From NCBI GenBank assembly GCA_004210455.1, contig SEFA01000020.1, forward strand, positions 1 through 64,000: a stretch of DNA of 64,000 bases. Reading direction: 5' to 3'. The notes below the pieces were generated by a model that was not told the DNA's origin, did no database searches, and saw only the letters and a program-made list of their open reading frames with translations. The stretch is from Rubrivivax sp. (GTDB lineage Bacteria > Pseudomonadota > Gammaproteobacteria > Burkholderiales > Burkholderiaceae_C). A program made the position numbers and the translations under genes. Shown piece after piece: positions 16,627 to 25,704 of the stretch; the first letter of the stretch is position 1, and the number at the start of each line of letters is the position of its first letter.

Positions 16627-18171
16627 TCAAAGGACAAAGGCCCGCACCGCGTTGTTCAGATGCGCCGCTTCGTCCTGCAACGCCTTGGCCGACGCGGTGC
16701 TCTGCTCGACCATCGCGGCGTTTTTCTGCGTGGTGTCGTCCATCTGGATGATGGCCGCGTTGACCTGCTCGATGCCCATGCTCTGCTCGCGGCTGGAGGC
16801 GCTGATCTCGGCGACGACGCCGCTGACGCGCTGGATGCCGGACACCACCTGGTTCATCGTCGCGCCGGCCTGCTCCACGAGCCGTCCGCCGGCATCGACC
16901 TGTTCGGTCGACTGGACGATCAGCGACTTGATTTCCCTGGCCGCGCTGGCCGACCGCTGCGCGAGCGCGCGCACCTCCGACGCCACCACCGCGAAGCCTC
17001 GCCCGTGCTCTCCGGCGCGCGCGGCCTCCACCGCCGCGTTCAGCGCCAGGATGTTGGTCTGGAACGCGATGCCGTCGATCGTGCCGATGATCTCGCCGAT
17101 GCGCTGCGAAGATGCCGAGATGGCGCTCATCGTCGCCACCACCTCGCCCACTGCCTTCCCGCCCGCGCCGGCCACCTCGGACGCCGACGCCGCGGTGGCG
17201 TTGGCCTGATCCGCGTTGTCCGCGCTCATGCGCACCGCCGCGGTCAACTGCTCCATCGCGGAGGCCGTCTGCTGCAGCGCACTGGCCTGCGCCTCGGTGC
17301 GCGCCGACAGATCCGCGTTGCCCTGCGCCACCTCCTTCGCCGCGGCGGAGATGGTGTCCGCGCCCTGCCGGACTTCCGAAACGATGCGATGCAGGCTGCG
17401 CACCATGTGCTGCAGCGCGGCGATCAGCCGTCCGATCTCATCGGTGCTCTGCGGCATCGGCCGCAGCGTGAGATCGCCCTTGGCGACGTCCTCCGCCAGC
17501 CGGATCGCGCCGTGGATGCGCTGCGTGATCGAGCGCGTGATGCCGATCCCCGTCACCACGCCCAGCACCACGGCGATCGCGGCGACCAGCCCCATCCAGA
17601 GCTTGGACCGCCGCGCATCTTCCTTGGCCCTCACGACGTCGTCCGCCATGGCCTTCGCCTGGTAGTCAACCATCTTGTCGATCAGCGCGTAATAGCGGAC
17701 CTGCGATTGCGCCATGTCGCCTTGATAGATCGCCATGGCGTCGTCGCGCTGGCCGGCCGCGACCAGATCGAAGAGCTTCCTCACCGCGGCGCCGTAGGCC
17801 TTCCGGGCCTCGGACTGCTCGGCGAAGATGGCCTTGGCCTCGTCGGTGTTGAGCATCTTCTCGAACTTCGCGAAGTTCTCGGTGTTGGCGGCGCGGACGG
17901 CGGCGTAATCGTCCATGTAGCGCTTGGCCTGCGCGGGATCGGTCGCCATGAGGAGGCGCCCGATGACGATCACCCCCTTGTCGCCGACATTCTTGATGTC
18001 GTCGCTGACGGCGATCTGCGCATAACGGTCCTCCACCAGCCGGTCCATCGTGCCGCTGGTGCGGTTGAGCACCGAAACGGCCACGGCCAGCACGAGCAGC
18101 AGCAAGACGATGACGACGGCGAATGCGGCGGCCAGCCGCGTGCCGATATTGACGTTGGACAACGTTGGCAT
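16627..18171 (-). CDS. Methyl-accepting chemotaxis protein
   Basis: 514 residues. First membrane span about residues 12-34 ([20 protein letters not shown]), periplasmic four-helix-bundle sensor (to ~190), second span ([21 protein letters not shown]), HAMP ([23 protein letters not shown]), and the cytoplasmic hairpin with the invariant tip [40 protein letters not shown] split across methylation helices. The C-terminus ends in NNAVRAFVL with no CheR-docking pentapeptide. Ligand unknown. It sits 36 bases upstream of the E1-like gene on the same strand; no shared function is evident. Confidence 0.93.
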   Translation of the reverse strand: MPTLSNVNIGTRLAAAFAVVIVLLLLVLAVAVSVLNRTSGTMDRLVEDRYAQIAVSDDIKNVGDKGVIVIGRLLMATDPAQAKRYMDDYAAVRAANTENFAKFEKMLNTDEAKAIFAEQSEARKAYGAAVRKLFDLVAAGQRDDAMAIYQGDMAQSQVRYYALIDKMVDYQAKAMADDVVRAKEDARRSKLWMGLVAAIAVVLGVVTGIGITRSITQRIHGAIRLAEDVAKGDLTLRPMPQSTDEIGRLIAALQHMVRSLHRIVSEVRQGADTISAAAKEVAQGNADLSARTEAQASALQQTASAMEQLTAAVRMSADNADQANATAASASEVAGAGGKAVGEVVATMSAISASSQRIGEIIGTIDGIAFQTNILALNAAVEAARAGEHGRGFAVVASEVRALAQRSASAAREIKSLIVQSTEQVDAGGRLVEQAGATMNQVVSGIQRVSGVVAEISASSREQSMGIEQVNAAIIQMDDTTQKNAAMVEQSTASAKALQDEAAHLNNAVRAFVL

Positions 18172-18249
18172 GTTTTTTCTCCCTGAGGCCGAACGGTCGG
18201 ACCTCGGCAGGGCAAAAAACGGGCCGGCAGGCTTTACTGCCGCTTGTTC

Positions 18250-18486
18250 CTACGCCTGTTCGGCAAACGTGGCGATGTACTGGCAAGCCACGCGGTCGGC
18301 GTGCGCGACGGCCTCATCGGCGGAAGGGAATTCGTCGTCGAGTTCGTGCCAGGCGGTGACGCCGGGACGGCTGTCCTCCACCCCCTTGACGACGAAGCGG
18401 CCTCGCCAGGGTCCGGCACCGGGCCCGTGGGAATCGAGGACGTAGGTGCGGCCCTTGTGCTGGCGGACGGTCGGAGGAGTCGTCAT
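18250..18486 (-). CDS. Small hypothetical protein (78 aa)
   Basis: Unrecognised soluble protein, possibly a distant relative of the 110-residue protein at 13660. Shared layout: YVLDSHGPGAGPWRGRFVV near the N-terminus, WHELDDEFPSADEAVAHADRVA, and a final helix with a conserved Cys (ACQYIATF). The ATG at 18486 matches the homologous region; the longer frame to 18582 would add an unrelated tail. It lies between the chemoreceptor and the propeller-GGDEF gene, all on the minus strand. Confidence 0.6.
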   Translation of the reverse strand: MTTPPTVRQHKGRTYVLDSHGPGAGPWRGRFVVKGVEDSRPGVTAWHELDDEFPSADEAVAHADRVACQYIATFAEQA

Positions 18487-18585
18487 GGTCGGCAACGGTC
18501 GGACTGACGCTGGAGAGCCCTGTTGTACACCCGCATCCGCCTTCGGGGAATGAATCCCTTGTGAAGGCGCGGGCGTCAGCACCGG

Positions 18586-21500
18586 TCACCGAACCTGATT
18601 GCGGCCTTCGCGCTTCGCGACGTAGAGCGCCTCATCCGCCTGCGCGATGAGGTTTTCCAGCGTGCAGGCATCGCTGGGCACGCAGGCCGCGACGCCGAGG
18701 CTGATGGTGACCACCGGACCGGCCGGCGATGTCGGATGCGGCATCGCGAGCGACTCGATGCCGGCGCGCACCGATTCGGCGACCTTGAGCGCGGCGTCGC
18801 GGTCGGCCCCGGGCAGCAGCACGACGAACTCCTCGCCGCCGTATCGTGCCGCCAGATCGCCGGCGCGGCCGATGGACGCACCCAGCACCGCGCCGACGGC
18901 GCCCAGGCATTCGTCGCCTTTCAGATGGCCCATCTGGTCGTTGTAGCGCTTGAACGCGTCGACGTCGGCCAGCACCAGCGCCAGCGAGGTGCCGGCGCGG
19001 CGCGCGCGACGCCATTCCTCGTCGGCGGCCTCGTTGAAGCGGCGGCGGTTGGGCAGACCGGTGACCGCGTCGAGGAAGGACAGCTGCTTCAGATGTTCGT
19101 TGGCCTGCCGGAGTTCCTCGGTGCGCTGGGCCACCAGGCGTTCCATCTCGATGTGGCGTTCGCGCAGCTGGCGCATCCGGAACATCACGGCGCCCGCGAA
19201 GAAGCCGATGGCCCCTACGGCGACGAGAAGGTGGAACCAGCCGGTCTCATGGAAGCGCGGCTGCACGGTGACCGGCAGCGGCGTGGCGGATTCGCGCCAG
19301 CGCTGGCCGTCGCCGGAGACCGCCAGGCGCAGCTTGTACCGGCCGTGCGACAAGGCGGGGAAGGTCAGTTCGCGGTCGTTGCCGACATCGGTCCAGCCGC
19401 GCGACAGGCCTTCCATCCAGAAGCGGAAGCGCACGCGATCGGCCTCGCGCAGCGTGGACGCGGCGAGGCTCACCGACAAGGCCACCGGCCCCGGCGGCAG
19501 CGACAGCGACTGGCCGTCGAGCGCGAGCGTCTCGCCGTCGACCTTGATCTGCTCGATGCGCACCGCCGGCGGTTCGCCGCCGCCGGGCAGGCGCTCGGGA
19601 TCGACCACCACCAGTCCGGCCGACGACGGCAGCCACACGCGCCCGCGTGCGTCGATCGCGCCGGCCGACTGCAGGTTGCCGGCGAAGCTGGTGGCGCGCA
19701 GGGTGTCGCCCGGTCCGAAGCCGACCGAACGCACCTGCTTGATCCGGCCCTCGAGGAAGGCGTCGAGGTCGTTGCGCGCGACGCGGTAGAAGCCGCGGTT
19801 GCAGGTGATCCAGAAGTAGCCCGCGCGGTCTTCGAGGAAGACCTGCGACAGCCCGTCCCACAGGCCGTCCGCCGGCTTGACGGCGCCGATGCGGCCGTCC
19901 TTCATCCGGTTGATGCCTTCGCCGTTCGTGCCGATCCAGAGCTCGCCGTGGGCGTCCTCCTTGAGCGCGATGATCCAGTCGGACAGCAGGCCGTCGGCCG
20001 TCGTGAACTGCCGGGCCTTGCCGTCGCGCCAGCGCACCAGCCCCTGGCCGGTGGTGCCGAACCAGAGCGTGCCCGTGCTGTCCTGCAGGATCGCGGCGAC
20101 GCCTTCGCTGGGCAGTCCTGGCGCGGTGACGGCCTGGAAACCCTGACCGTTGAAGCGCGCCAGCGCCGTTCGCGTCCCCACCCACACCGTGCCGGCGCGG
20201 TCCTCGAAGATCGAGCGGATCTCCGTTCCGGGCAGGCCGCTGTCGGCACCGAAGGTATCGATGCGGCCGTCCGGTCGACGACGCGCGACACCGGCGGTGT
20301 AGGTGCCGATCCAGAGCGTCCCGTCGCGCGCCTCATGCAGCGTCGAGATCTCGTCGGTCGGCAGGCCGTCGGACTGGCGCAGCGTCGTGATGCGGCCGTC
20401 CTTCAGCCGGTTGATCCCGCCGCCCGAGGTCGCCGCCCAGAGCGCGCCGTCGCGCCCCGCGACGACCGAGCGGACGTTGTCATGGCTGAGGCCCTCCGGC
20501 GTGCCGAGGACGGTGAAGGCGCGGTTGCGCAGCCGGTTCAGGCCGTCGACCCAGGTGCCGACCCAGATGCTGCCTTCGCGGTCGGCCATCAGCGACCAGA
20601 TCTGGTTGCCGGCCAGGCCGGTGCCCGGCCCCGGGCCGTTCCCGGTCGAGATCGTGCTGAAGCGGCCGTCGCGGAAACGGCTGACGCCGGAACCCCAGCT
20701 GCCGATCCACAGGTCGCCGCGGACGTCGCGGGCCAGCGCGGTCAGGTGATCGCTGGGCAGGCCGTCGGCGGTGGTGTAGACGCGCATCGCCGAGCGCTCG
20801 TGCCCGGGCAGGCGCACGAGTCCGCCGCCCGCCGTCGCCGCCCAGATGCCGCCGGCCGGGTCGGGGATCACGAAGCGCACCTGCGCATGGGGGAAACCGC
20901 CCGCCGGATCGAAGACCTTGAACCTGCCATCGGGCGTCATGGCGAACAGGCCGGCGCCGCTGGTGCCGATCCAGAGCGTGCCGGCGGTGTCGAATGCGGC
21001 GCTGCGCAGCTTCGCGGCGGGCAGCCCGTCCGCCGTGCCGTAGACCTTGACCGCGCCATCCTTCCACCGCACCAGCCCGCCGTCGCCGGCGGCCCAGATC
21101 GCGCCGGACTTGTCCTCCACCAGCGACCAGATCCGGCGCCCGCCGGCCTGCGCCTTGGTGATGGCCGGCGAGAAGCGGCCGTGCTCGTAGACGGTCACAC
21201 CGTTGGGATGACCGATCCACAGCCGGCCGCGACGGTCCTCGAGCAGCGCGAACACCGGCTGGGAGGCCACGTCCGGCGCCCGCGCGGCGTCGAAGCTCAC
21301 GAAGCGCCTGCCGTCGAAACGCGCCAGGCCGCCGCCGGTGCCTATCCACAGGCCGCCGTCGCGGGACTGCAGCAAGGCCTGGACGGTGTTGAGCGGCAGG
21401 CCCTGCTCGGTCTGCCAGAGGTCGATCTTGTACTGGCTGACGGCGCGCACCGGATCGGACAGGTCGCCGATGGCGCCCTGGTCCGCGGCCGTTGCCGTTG

Positions 21501-21654
21501 CCGTTGCCGTTGTCGACGCCGAGGCGGACGCCGGTGCCGGAGGCGCTTTCGCCGCGGCGGTGGGCGCCGAGGCGGCCGTGGCCGCCATGCCCGCCGGAGC
21601 CGCGACCGCCGCGCAGAGCGCGGCCAGCAGCCAAGCCGCCGCGCGAAGACGCAT
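18586..21654 (-). CDS. Periplasmic two-component propeller sensor with GGDEF output
   Basis: About 1022 residues. A signal peptide (MRLRAAAWLLAALCAAVAAP) is followed by a long run of two-component-regulator propeller repeats (each with a D-R-x-G-x-L/I-W-I/V-G-T core, about 60-640), a Y_Y_Y-type Ig domain (to ~790), one membrane span near 800 (FHLLVAVGAIGFFAGAVMF), a short coiled coil and a cytoplasmic GGDEF domain with YGGEEFVVLLPGA near 938. The GGEEF form is catalytically competent. It should make cyclic di-GMP in response to a periplasmic, often carbohydrate-related, signal. An ATG at 21711 would add 19 residues before the signal peptide; 21654 is preferred for the better signal. Confidence 0.9.
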   Translation of the reverse strand: MRLRAAAWLLAALCAAVAAPAGMAATAASAPTAAAKAPPAPASASASTTATATATAADQGAIGDLSDPVRAVSQYKIDLWQTEQGLPLNTVQALLQSRDGGLWIGTGGGLARFDGRRFVSFDAARAPDVASQPVFALLEDRRGRLWIGHPNGVTVYEHGRFSPAITKAQAGGRRIWSLVEDKSGAIWAAGDGGLVRWKDGAVKVYGTADGLPAAKLRSAAFDTAGTLWIGTSGAGLFAMTPDGRFKVFDPAGGFPHAQVRFVIPDPAGGIWAATAGGGLVRLPGHERSAMRVYTTADGLPSDHLTALARDVRGDLWIGSWGSGVSRFRDGRFSTISTGNGPGPGTGLAGNQIWSLMADREGSIWVGTWVDGLNRLRNRAFTVLGTPEGLSHDNVRSVVAGRDGALWAATSGGGINRLKDGRITTLRQSDGLPTDEISTLHEARDGTLWIGTYTAGVARRRPDGRIDTFGADSGLPGTEIRSIFEDRAGTVWVGTRTALARFNGQGFQAVTAPGLPSEGVAAILQDSTGTLWFGTTGQGLVRWRDGKARQFTTADGLLSDWIIALKEDAHGELWIGTNGEGINRMKDGRIGAVKPADGLWDGLSQVFLEDRAGYFWITCNRGFYRVARNDLDAFLEGRIKQVRSVGFGPGDTLRATSFAGNLQSAGAIDARGRVWLPSSAGLVVVDPERLPGGGEPPAVRIEQIKVDGETLALDGQSLSLPPGPVALSVSLAASTLREADRVRFRFWMEGLSRGWTDVGNDRELTFPALSHGRYKLRLAVSGDGQRWRESATPLPVTVQPRFHETGWFHLLVAVGAIGFFAGAVMFRMRQLRERHIEMERLVAQRTEELRQANEHLKQLSFLDAVTGLPNRRRFNEAADEEWRRARRAGTSLALVLADVDAFKRYNDQMGHLKGDECLGAVGAVLGASIGRAGDLAARYGGEEFVVLLPGADRDAALKVAESVRAGIESLAMPHPTSPAGPVVTISLGVAACVPSDACTLENLIAQADEALYVAKREGRNQVR

Positions 21655-21833
21655 CGTCGTCGCGGGCACAGGGTCGGCGCAGGGCACGGAAGGGAACCGG
21701 TCGAAAGTCATAGGCGGGGAGTCGGCGATTGTCACCTGTCCCGAAGAAGCATCCCGGCTGCCGTACGGGGAACGGGTGCGGATCGTGGGAAGGCGCGGCG
21801 GTACGACGGGCGCATCGGTCAAGGCATCGAGGC

Positions 21834-23498
21834 TCAACGCACCGCGGCGATGCGGTCCCAGGACAGGCCGAACTTGAGCAGGTATTTCCGCAGCCGGTCC
21901 GCATCGTTGACCACGCTGCGCGCCTGCCGGCTCGCGTTGAACAGCTGGCGTCCGGCCTCCGACAGCGACGACGACGCCGCGCATACGCGCAGCACGGCGG
22001 CGAGCTGCAGCCGGTCGAACAGGTCCATGGTTTCCAGCTCCGGCGGATCGAAGAGCGAGGCCAGCAGGCCGTCGCCGCCCGCGTCGTCATCGCGCGATCT
22101 GCCTGCGCCACCCCTGCTGCCCGCCCTGCCGGGGCGGCCGGACCCGACCGTCTCGCGCTCCCACAGCCAGTCGAGCCGCGCGATTTCCGCCTCGACCAGC
22201 GGCGTGCCGATGCGCCCGCCCTCGGCCAGCGTCACCAGCCGCGTCACCGACGCCGACAGGTCGCGGAAGTTGCCGCTCCACGGCGCGCGCGGCGACTGCG
22301 CGAACGCCAGGTATCGCGCCTTCGCCTCGGCATTGAAGCGCACCGCGCGGCCGTTCTCGCGCCCGACCTGTTGCACCAGGTGATCGACGTTGGGCTCGAT
22401 GTCCTCGGGCCGGTCTCGCAGCCCCGGCAGGCTGTAGGTCCAGAGGTTGATCCGTGCGAAGAGGTCGTCGCGGAAGCGCCCCGCGGCGACCTCGGCACGC
22501 AGGTCGCGGTTGGTGCCGGCTATCAGCTGGAAGTCGCTGGCCACCTCGCGGTCGGCGCCCACGGGCAGGAAGCGCTTCTCCTCGATCGCCTTCAGCAGCA
22601 TGGCCTGCTCGTCCAGGCCCAGCTCGCCGATCTCGTCCAGGAACAGCAGCCCGCCGTCGGCGGTGCGCAGCAGGCCGGCGCGATCCGCCATCGCGCCGGT
22701 GAACGAGCCCTTCTTGTGCCCGAACAGCGTCGACGCCGCCCCGTCGCCGCGCAGCGTGGCGCAGTTGACCTCGACGAAGGCGCCTTGGAGCTGATGTCGC
22801 GTCTGCTTCAGTTCATACATGCGGCGCGCGAGGAAAGACTTGCCCGCGCCCGTGGGCCCGGCCAGCAGCAGGGGCGCGCGGGAATGCACGGCCACGCGCT
22901 CGATCTCCTCGATCAGCGCGTTGAAGCGGCGGTTGCGCGTCGCGATGCCGCTCTTCAGGAAGGCGACGGCGTCGTGCTGTTCCGCCTCGAAGCGCTGCGC
23001 GATGCGGTCGTAGCGCGACAGGTCCAGGTCGATCAGCGTCATGGAGCCCGGCTCGCCCTCCCGCTGCCGGCGCGGCGGCGAGGTCTGCAGCAGCACGCCC
23101 GGAATGAAGCGCGCCTCCACCATCAGGAACATGCAGATCTGCGCGACGTGCGTGCCGGTGGTGATGTGGGCCCAGTACTGCTCGTGCGCGGGGTCGAAGC
23201 GGTAGCCGCGCACCCAGTCGTAGAGCGTGGCGTAGACCTCGCCGAAGTCCCAGGGGTCCTCGTGCGGCATCGCGATGAGCTGGACCTCGGTCTCCGGCGA
23301 AACCTTGGCGATGTCGGACCGCAACAGCTCCGCGAGGGTCAGGTGTTGCGGCGCATGGAAAAGCTCCAGCCGGTGCACGACCACGTCCGGCTGCGACACC
23401 AGCGAGATCGTCGGCCGCCACTTCTCCCACCGGCCGGCACCCTGCCCGCCGTCCAGCTGCGAGCCCAGATAGCCGATCACCACGTTCTTCTTCGCCAT
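21834..23498 (-). CDS. rtcR: RtcR, sigma-54-dependent activator of RNA repair
   Basis: 554 residues. The N-terminal CARF-like regulatory domain ([18 protein letters not shown], to ~185) keeps the AAA+ motor inactive until an RNA-damage ligand binds. The AAA+ domain shows Walker A GPTGAGKS, the sigma-54 contact loop GSFTGA (variant of GAFTGA) and Walker [14 protein letters not shown]. The C-terminal part carries the Fis-like DNA-binding helices ([17 protein letters not shown]). The frame is open to 23603, but the conserved start is at 23498. It is divergent from rsr, in front of which lies a near-perfect sigma-54 promoter; this is the classical arrangement of RtcR with its target operon. Confidence 0.95.
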   Translation of the reverse strand: MAKKNVVIGYLGSQLDGGQGAGRWEKWRPTISLVSQPDVVVHRLELFHAPQHLTLAELLRSDIAKVSPETEVQLIAMPHEDPWDFGEVYATLYDWVRGYRFDPAHEQYWAHITTGTHVAQICMFLMVEARFIPGVLLQTSPPRRQREGEPGSMTLIDLDLSRYDRIAQRFEAEQHDAVAFLKSGIATRNRRFNALIEEIERVAVHSRAPLLLAGPTGAGKSFLARRMYELKQTRHQLQGAFVEVNCATLRGDGAASTLFGHKKGSFTGAMADRAGLLRTADGGLLFLDEIGELGLDEQAMLLKAIEEKRFLPVGADREVASDFQLIAGTNRDLRAEVAAGRFRDDLFARINLWTYSLPGLRDRPEDIEPNVDHLVQQVGRENGRAVRFNAEAKARYLAFAQSPRAPWSGNFRDLSASVTRLVTLAEGGRIGTPLVEAEIARLDWLWERETVGSGRPGRAGSRGGAGRSRDDDAGGDGLLASLFDPPELETMDLFDRLQLAAVLRVCAASSSLSEAGRQLFNASRQARSVVNDADRLRKYLLKFGLSWDRIAAVR

Positions 23499-23603
23499 GC
23501 GCCGCAGTTTATCCGAGCGGTGCGTGCCATCTAGCTTTTCAACTAATCGGCTAGCCAGAAATCCAATCCTCGGCCACACGGCGGATGAATGGCGGACTCT
23601 CAA

Positions 23604-23637
23604 ATTCTGCTTAAAACAGAATTAATTCATTTTGAAT
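23604..23637. promoter_or_regulatory. Candidate RtcR upstream activating sites
   Basis: Two adjacent inverted repeats in the most A+T-rich stretch of the region: ATTCTG-N7-CAGAAT (23604-23622) and ATTCA-N3-TGAAT (23625-23637). Their centres are about 90 and 75 bases before the predicted sigma-54 transcription start, the usual enhancer distance for AAA+ activators. Assignment to RtcR is inference from position. Confidence 0.5.
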
Positions 23638-23677
23638 CAATGAGTTAGATCATCCTGAGGCAAGACCTGACACAGGC

Positions 23678-23693
23678 TGGCATGGGCGTTGCA
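23678..23693 (+). promoter_or_regulatory. Sigma-54 promoter of the rsr-rtcBA operon
   Basis: TGGCATG-N4-TTGCA matches the -24/-12 consensus TGGCACG-N4-TTGCW, with GG at 23679-23680 and GC at 23691-23692. Transcription would start near 23704. It removes the possible start codon at 23682, which lies inside the promoter. Confidence 0.85.
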
Positions 23694-23735
23694 ATGATGA
23701 AGGCAGACAACATGACGACAGGACGCGAGGACCAC

Positions 23736-25334
23736 ATGGTCAACACGCAACTCTTCAAGACGACGCCCGGCAAGCTGGCGCCGGCCGCGGACGCGGTGAA
23801 CCAGTCCGGCGCCCGTGCCTATGGCTACAAGACCCGGCACCGTCTGGCACAACTGGCAACCACCGGCTGCATGACGCCGACGTACTACGCCGGCGCTCAA
23901 TCCCAGCTGGAGGACGCGCTGGCACTGGCCCAGGACGTGGACACCGCCTTCCTGGCCAAGACCGCGGTCTATGCCCGCCAGGCCGGCCAGATGAAGGACA
24001 TGCCGGCACTGCTGGCCGCCGTGCTGGCGCAACGCGACATCGCGCTGCTGCAGCCCGTGTTCGGCCGCGTCGTCGACAACGGCAAGATGCTGCGCAACTT
24101 CGTGCAGATCCTGCGATCGGGCCAGACCGGCCGCAAGTCGCTGGGATCGCGTCCGAAGAAGCTGGTCCAGCAATGGCTGGTGAACGCGAGCGAACAGCGC
24201 CTGCTGCAGGCGTCCATCGGCAACGAGCCGACGCTCGCCGACGTGGTCCGCATGGTCCACCCGAAGCCGGCGGAAGCCTGGCGGGCGGCGTGGTTCGCAT
24301 GGCTGATCGGCCGTCCGTACGACGAAGCGGCGCTGCCGCCCGCGACCCAGGCCTATGAGCGCTTCAAGCGGGCGCTGCTGTCCGGCGGGACGGAAGGCGC
24401 GACGGCGGACGATCTGCCGCCCGTGCCCTTCCAGATGCTGACGGCGCTGCCGCTGAACGAGTCGCACTGGGCGCGCATCGCGGCGCAGGGCTCTTGGCAG
24501 ATGGTGCGTCAGAACCTGAACGCCTTCGCACGCCATGGCGTGTTCGAGCGTCCGGGGATGACGGCGCAACTGGCCGCGCTGCTGCGCGATCCGAAGGCCG
24601 TGGCCTCGGCCCGCGTGCTGCCGTACCAGCTGATGACGGCGTTCACCGCGACGTCCGAGGCGGCATCCGAGGTGCCGGCGGAGATCCGCGAGGCGCTGCA
24701 GGACGCGATGGAGGCGGCGCTGGCCAACGTGCCGGCGATCGAAGGCCGTGTCGTGGTCTGCCCGGACGTGTCGGGATCGATGTCCTCGGCGGTGACCGGC
24801 GGGCGCGGCTCGGCGACTTCGGTGGTGCGATGCATCGACGTGGCCGCCCTGGTGGCCGCGGCGCTGGTCCGCAAGAACCCGGGCTGCCGAGTGATGCCGT
24901 TCGAGCAGCAGGTCGTGCCGGTCAAGCTGAATCCGCGCGATTCGGTGATGACCAACGCGGCGAAGCTGGCGGCGGTCGGCGGTGGCGGGACCTCGGTCAG
25001 CGCGCCGCTGCGTCGGCTCAACGAGGAACGCGCGGAAGTCGACCTGGTCGTGATCGTGTCCGACAACGAGTCGTGGATCGACGCGCGTCGTCATGGCGCG
25101 ACCGAGACCATGGCTCAGTGGGAAGCGATCAAGGCCCGGTGCCCGACGGCGAAGCTGGTGTGCATCGACATCCAGCCCGGCGCCTCGACGCAGGCGGTGG
25201 AGCGCAAGGACGTGATGAACGTCGGCGGCTTCTCGGATGCGGTGTTCCGCATGGTCGGCGACTTCGCCGCCGGCGCGACCGAGGTGGGCCATTGGGTCCG
25301 CGAGATCGAGCGCGTGTCGCTGGATCCGCAGTGA
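23736..25334 (+). CDS. rsr: Ro60/TROVE-domain RNA-binding protein (Rsr)
   Basis: 532 residues from ATG 23736. That start is preceded by GAGG and begins MVNTQLFKTTPG; earlier in-frame ATGs (23682-23712) fall in or next to the sigma-54 promoter. The TROVE ring of helical repeats occupies about residues 10-340. It is followed by a von Willebrand factor A domain with the metal site CPDVSGSMSS and later VVIVSDNES. Ro60 binds the ends of misfolded or damaged RNA in its central hole and is held to partners by Y RNAs. Two such RNAs lie directly downstream, before rtcB. The gene fits the known rsr-Y RNA-rtcBA operon. Confidence 0.95.
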   Translation: MVNTQLFKTTPGKLAPAADAVNQSGARAYGYKTRHRLAQLATTGCMTPTYYAGAQSQLEDALALAQDVDTAFLAKTAVYARQAGQMKDMPALLAAVLAQRDIALLQPVFGRVVDNGKMLRNFVQILRSGQTGRKSLGSRPKKLVQQWLVNASEQRLLQASIGNEPTLADVVRMVHPKPAEAWRAAWFAWLIGRPYDEAALPPATQAYERFKRALLSGGTEGATADDLPPVPFQMLTALPLNESHWARIAAQGSWQMVRQNLNAFARHGVFERPGMTAQLAALLRDPKAVASARVLPYQLMTAFTATSEAASEVPAEIREALQDAMEAALANVPAIEGRVVVCPDVSGSMSSAVTGGRGSATSVVRCIDVAALVAAALVRKNPGCRVMPFEQQVVPVKLNPRDSVMTNAAKLAAVGGGGTSVSAPLRRLNEERAEVDLVVIVSDNESWIDARRHGATETMAQWEAIKARCPTAKLVCIDIQPGASTQAVERKDVMNVGGFSDAVFRMVGDFAAGATEVGHWVREIERVSLDPQ

Positions 25335-25370
25335 ATGATTGAATGAAGGCTGTCGACGGCACCGGATGCG

Positions 25371-25527
25371 GTTGCCGCGGCGAGCGATGAATGCAGGTGG
25401 AACTACAGCACTGTTAATGCCCTGGTCGCGGGTTCGAGTCCCGCCGGTCTCCTTCGGGAGTCCGTAGCTCAGCTGGATAGAGCGGGAACACGTTTCACCA
25501 CTCCTTGTCATCGCTCACCGCGGCAAC
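25371..25527 (+). ncRNA. yrlA: Y RNA 1 (YrlA-like) with permuted tRNA-mimic module
   Basis: Ends pair in a 20-bp stem (25371-25390 with 25508-25527, one C-A mismatch at 25381), then an internal loop (ATGCA / ACTCCTTG), then an 8-bp stem (25396-25403 with 25492-25499). The module inside reads as a tRNA cut open between D and anticodon arms. It has an anticodon-like loop CTGTTAA (25411-25417), T arm GCGGG-TTCGAGT-CCCGC (25428-25444), acceptor stem closed by a TTCG tetraloop (25446-25463), T-A at positions 8-9, and D arm GCTC-AGCTGGATA-GAGC (25467-25483). YrlA RNAs are known to tether Ro60 partners through such tRNA-like folds. Confidence 0.88.
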
Positions 25528-25556
25528 TGCCCGGTCGAGGCGCAGCCCCCTGTTTT

Positions 25557-25684
25557 TGCGGTGAATGCTGGCAGGACTACAGGTAGAGCACCCATCCTTT
25601 CGGGGATGCGGACGTCGCAGGTTCAAATCCGGCCCGGCGCAAGCCGGTAGCTCAGAAAACGTCTTGCCGATTCCTGGTCACCGC
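25557..25684 (+). ncRNA. Y RNA 2 (YrlA-like), differently permuted tRNA mimic
   Basis: Outer stem GCGGTGA (25558-25564) with TCACCGC (25678-25684), internal loop, then inner stem 25570-25577 with 25661-25668 (8 bp, one G-U). The enclosed module has its ends inside the D loop. GAGC (25586-25589) pairs with GCTC (25650-25653), a hairpin with UUCG loop replaces the anticodon arm (25593-25608), the T arm is GCAGG-TTCAAAT-CCGGC (25617-25633, one mismatch), and a 5-bp acceptor stem is capped by GCAA (25634-25647). TA at 25648 matches tRNA positions 8-9. The internal-loop sequences closely match those of Y RNA 1, so the two are paralogues. Confidence 0.82.
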
Positions 25685-25704
25685 GCTTTTGAATGGAACG
25701 GATC

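Noticed and set aside
14932-18186. 1084-codon plus-strand open frame across the E1-like and chemoreceptor genes
   Set aside because: It runs antisense through two clear genes and their spacer, with His/Arg-rich composition and no domain.
18736-22383. 1215-codon plus-strand open frame opposite the propeller-GGDEF gene
   Set aside because: Antisense shadow of a gene with clear domains; no plausible start or family.
25404-25491. An ordinary tRNA gene between rsr and rtcB
   Set aside because: D and T arms and acceptor strands are in permuted order, with a tetraloop where the ends should be, so it cannot be charged like a normal tRNA. It is the loop of a Y RNA.
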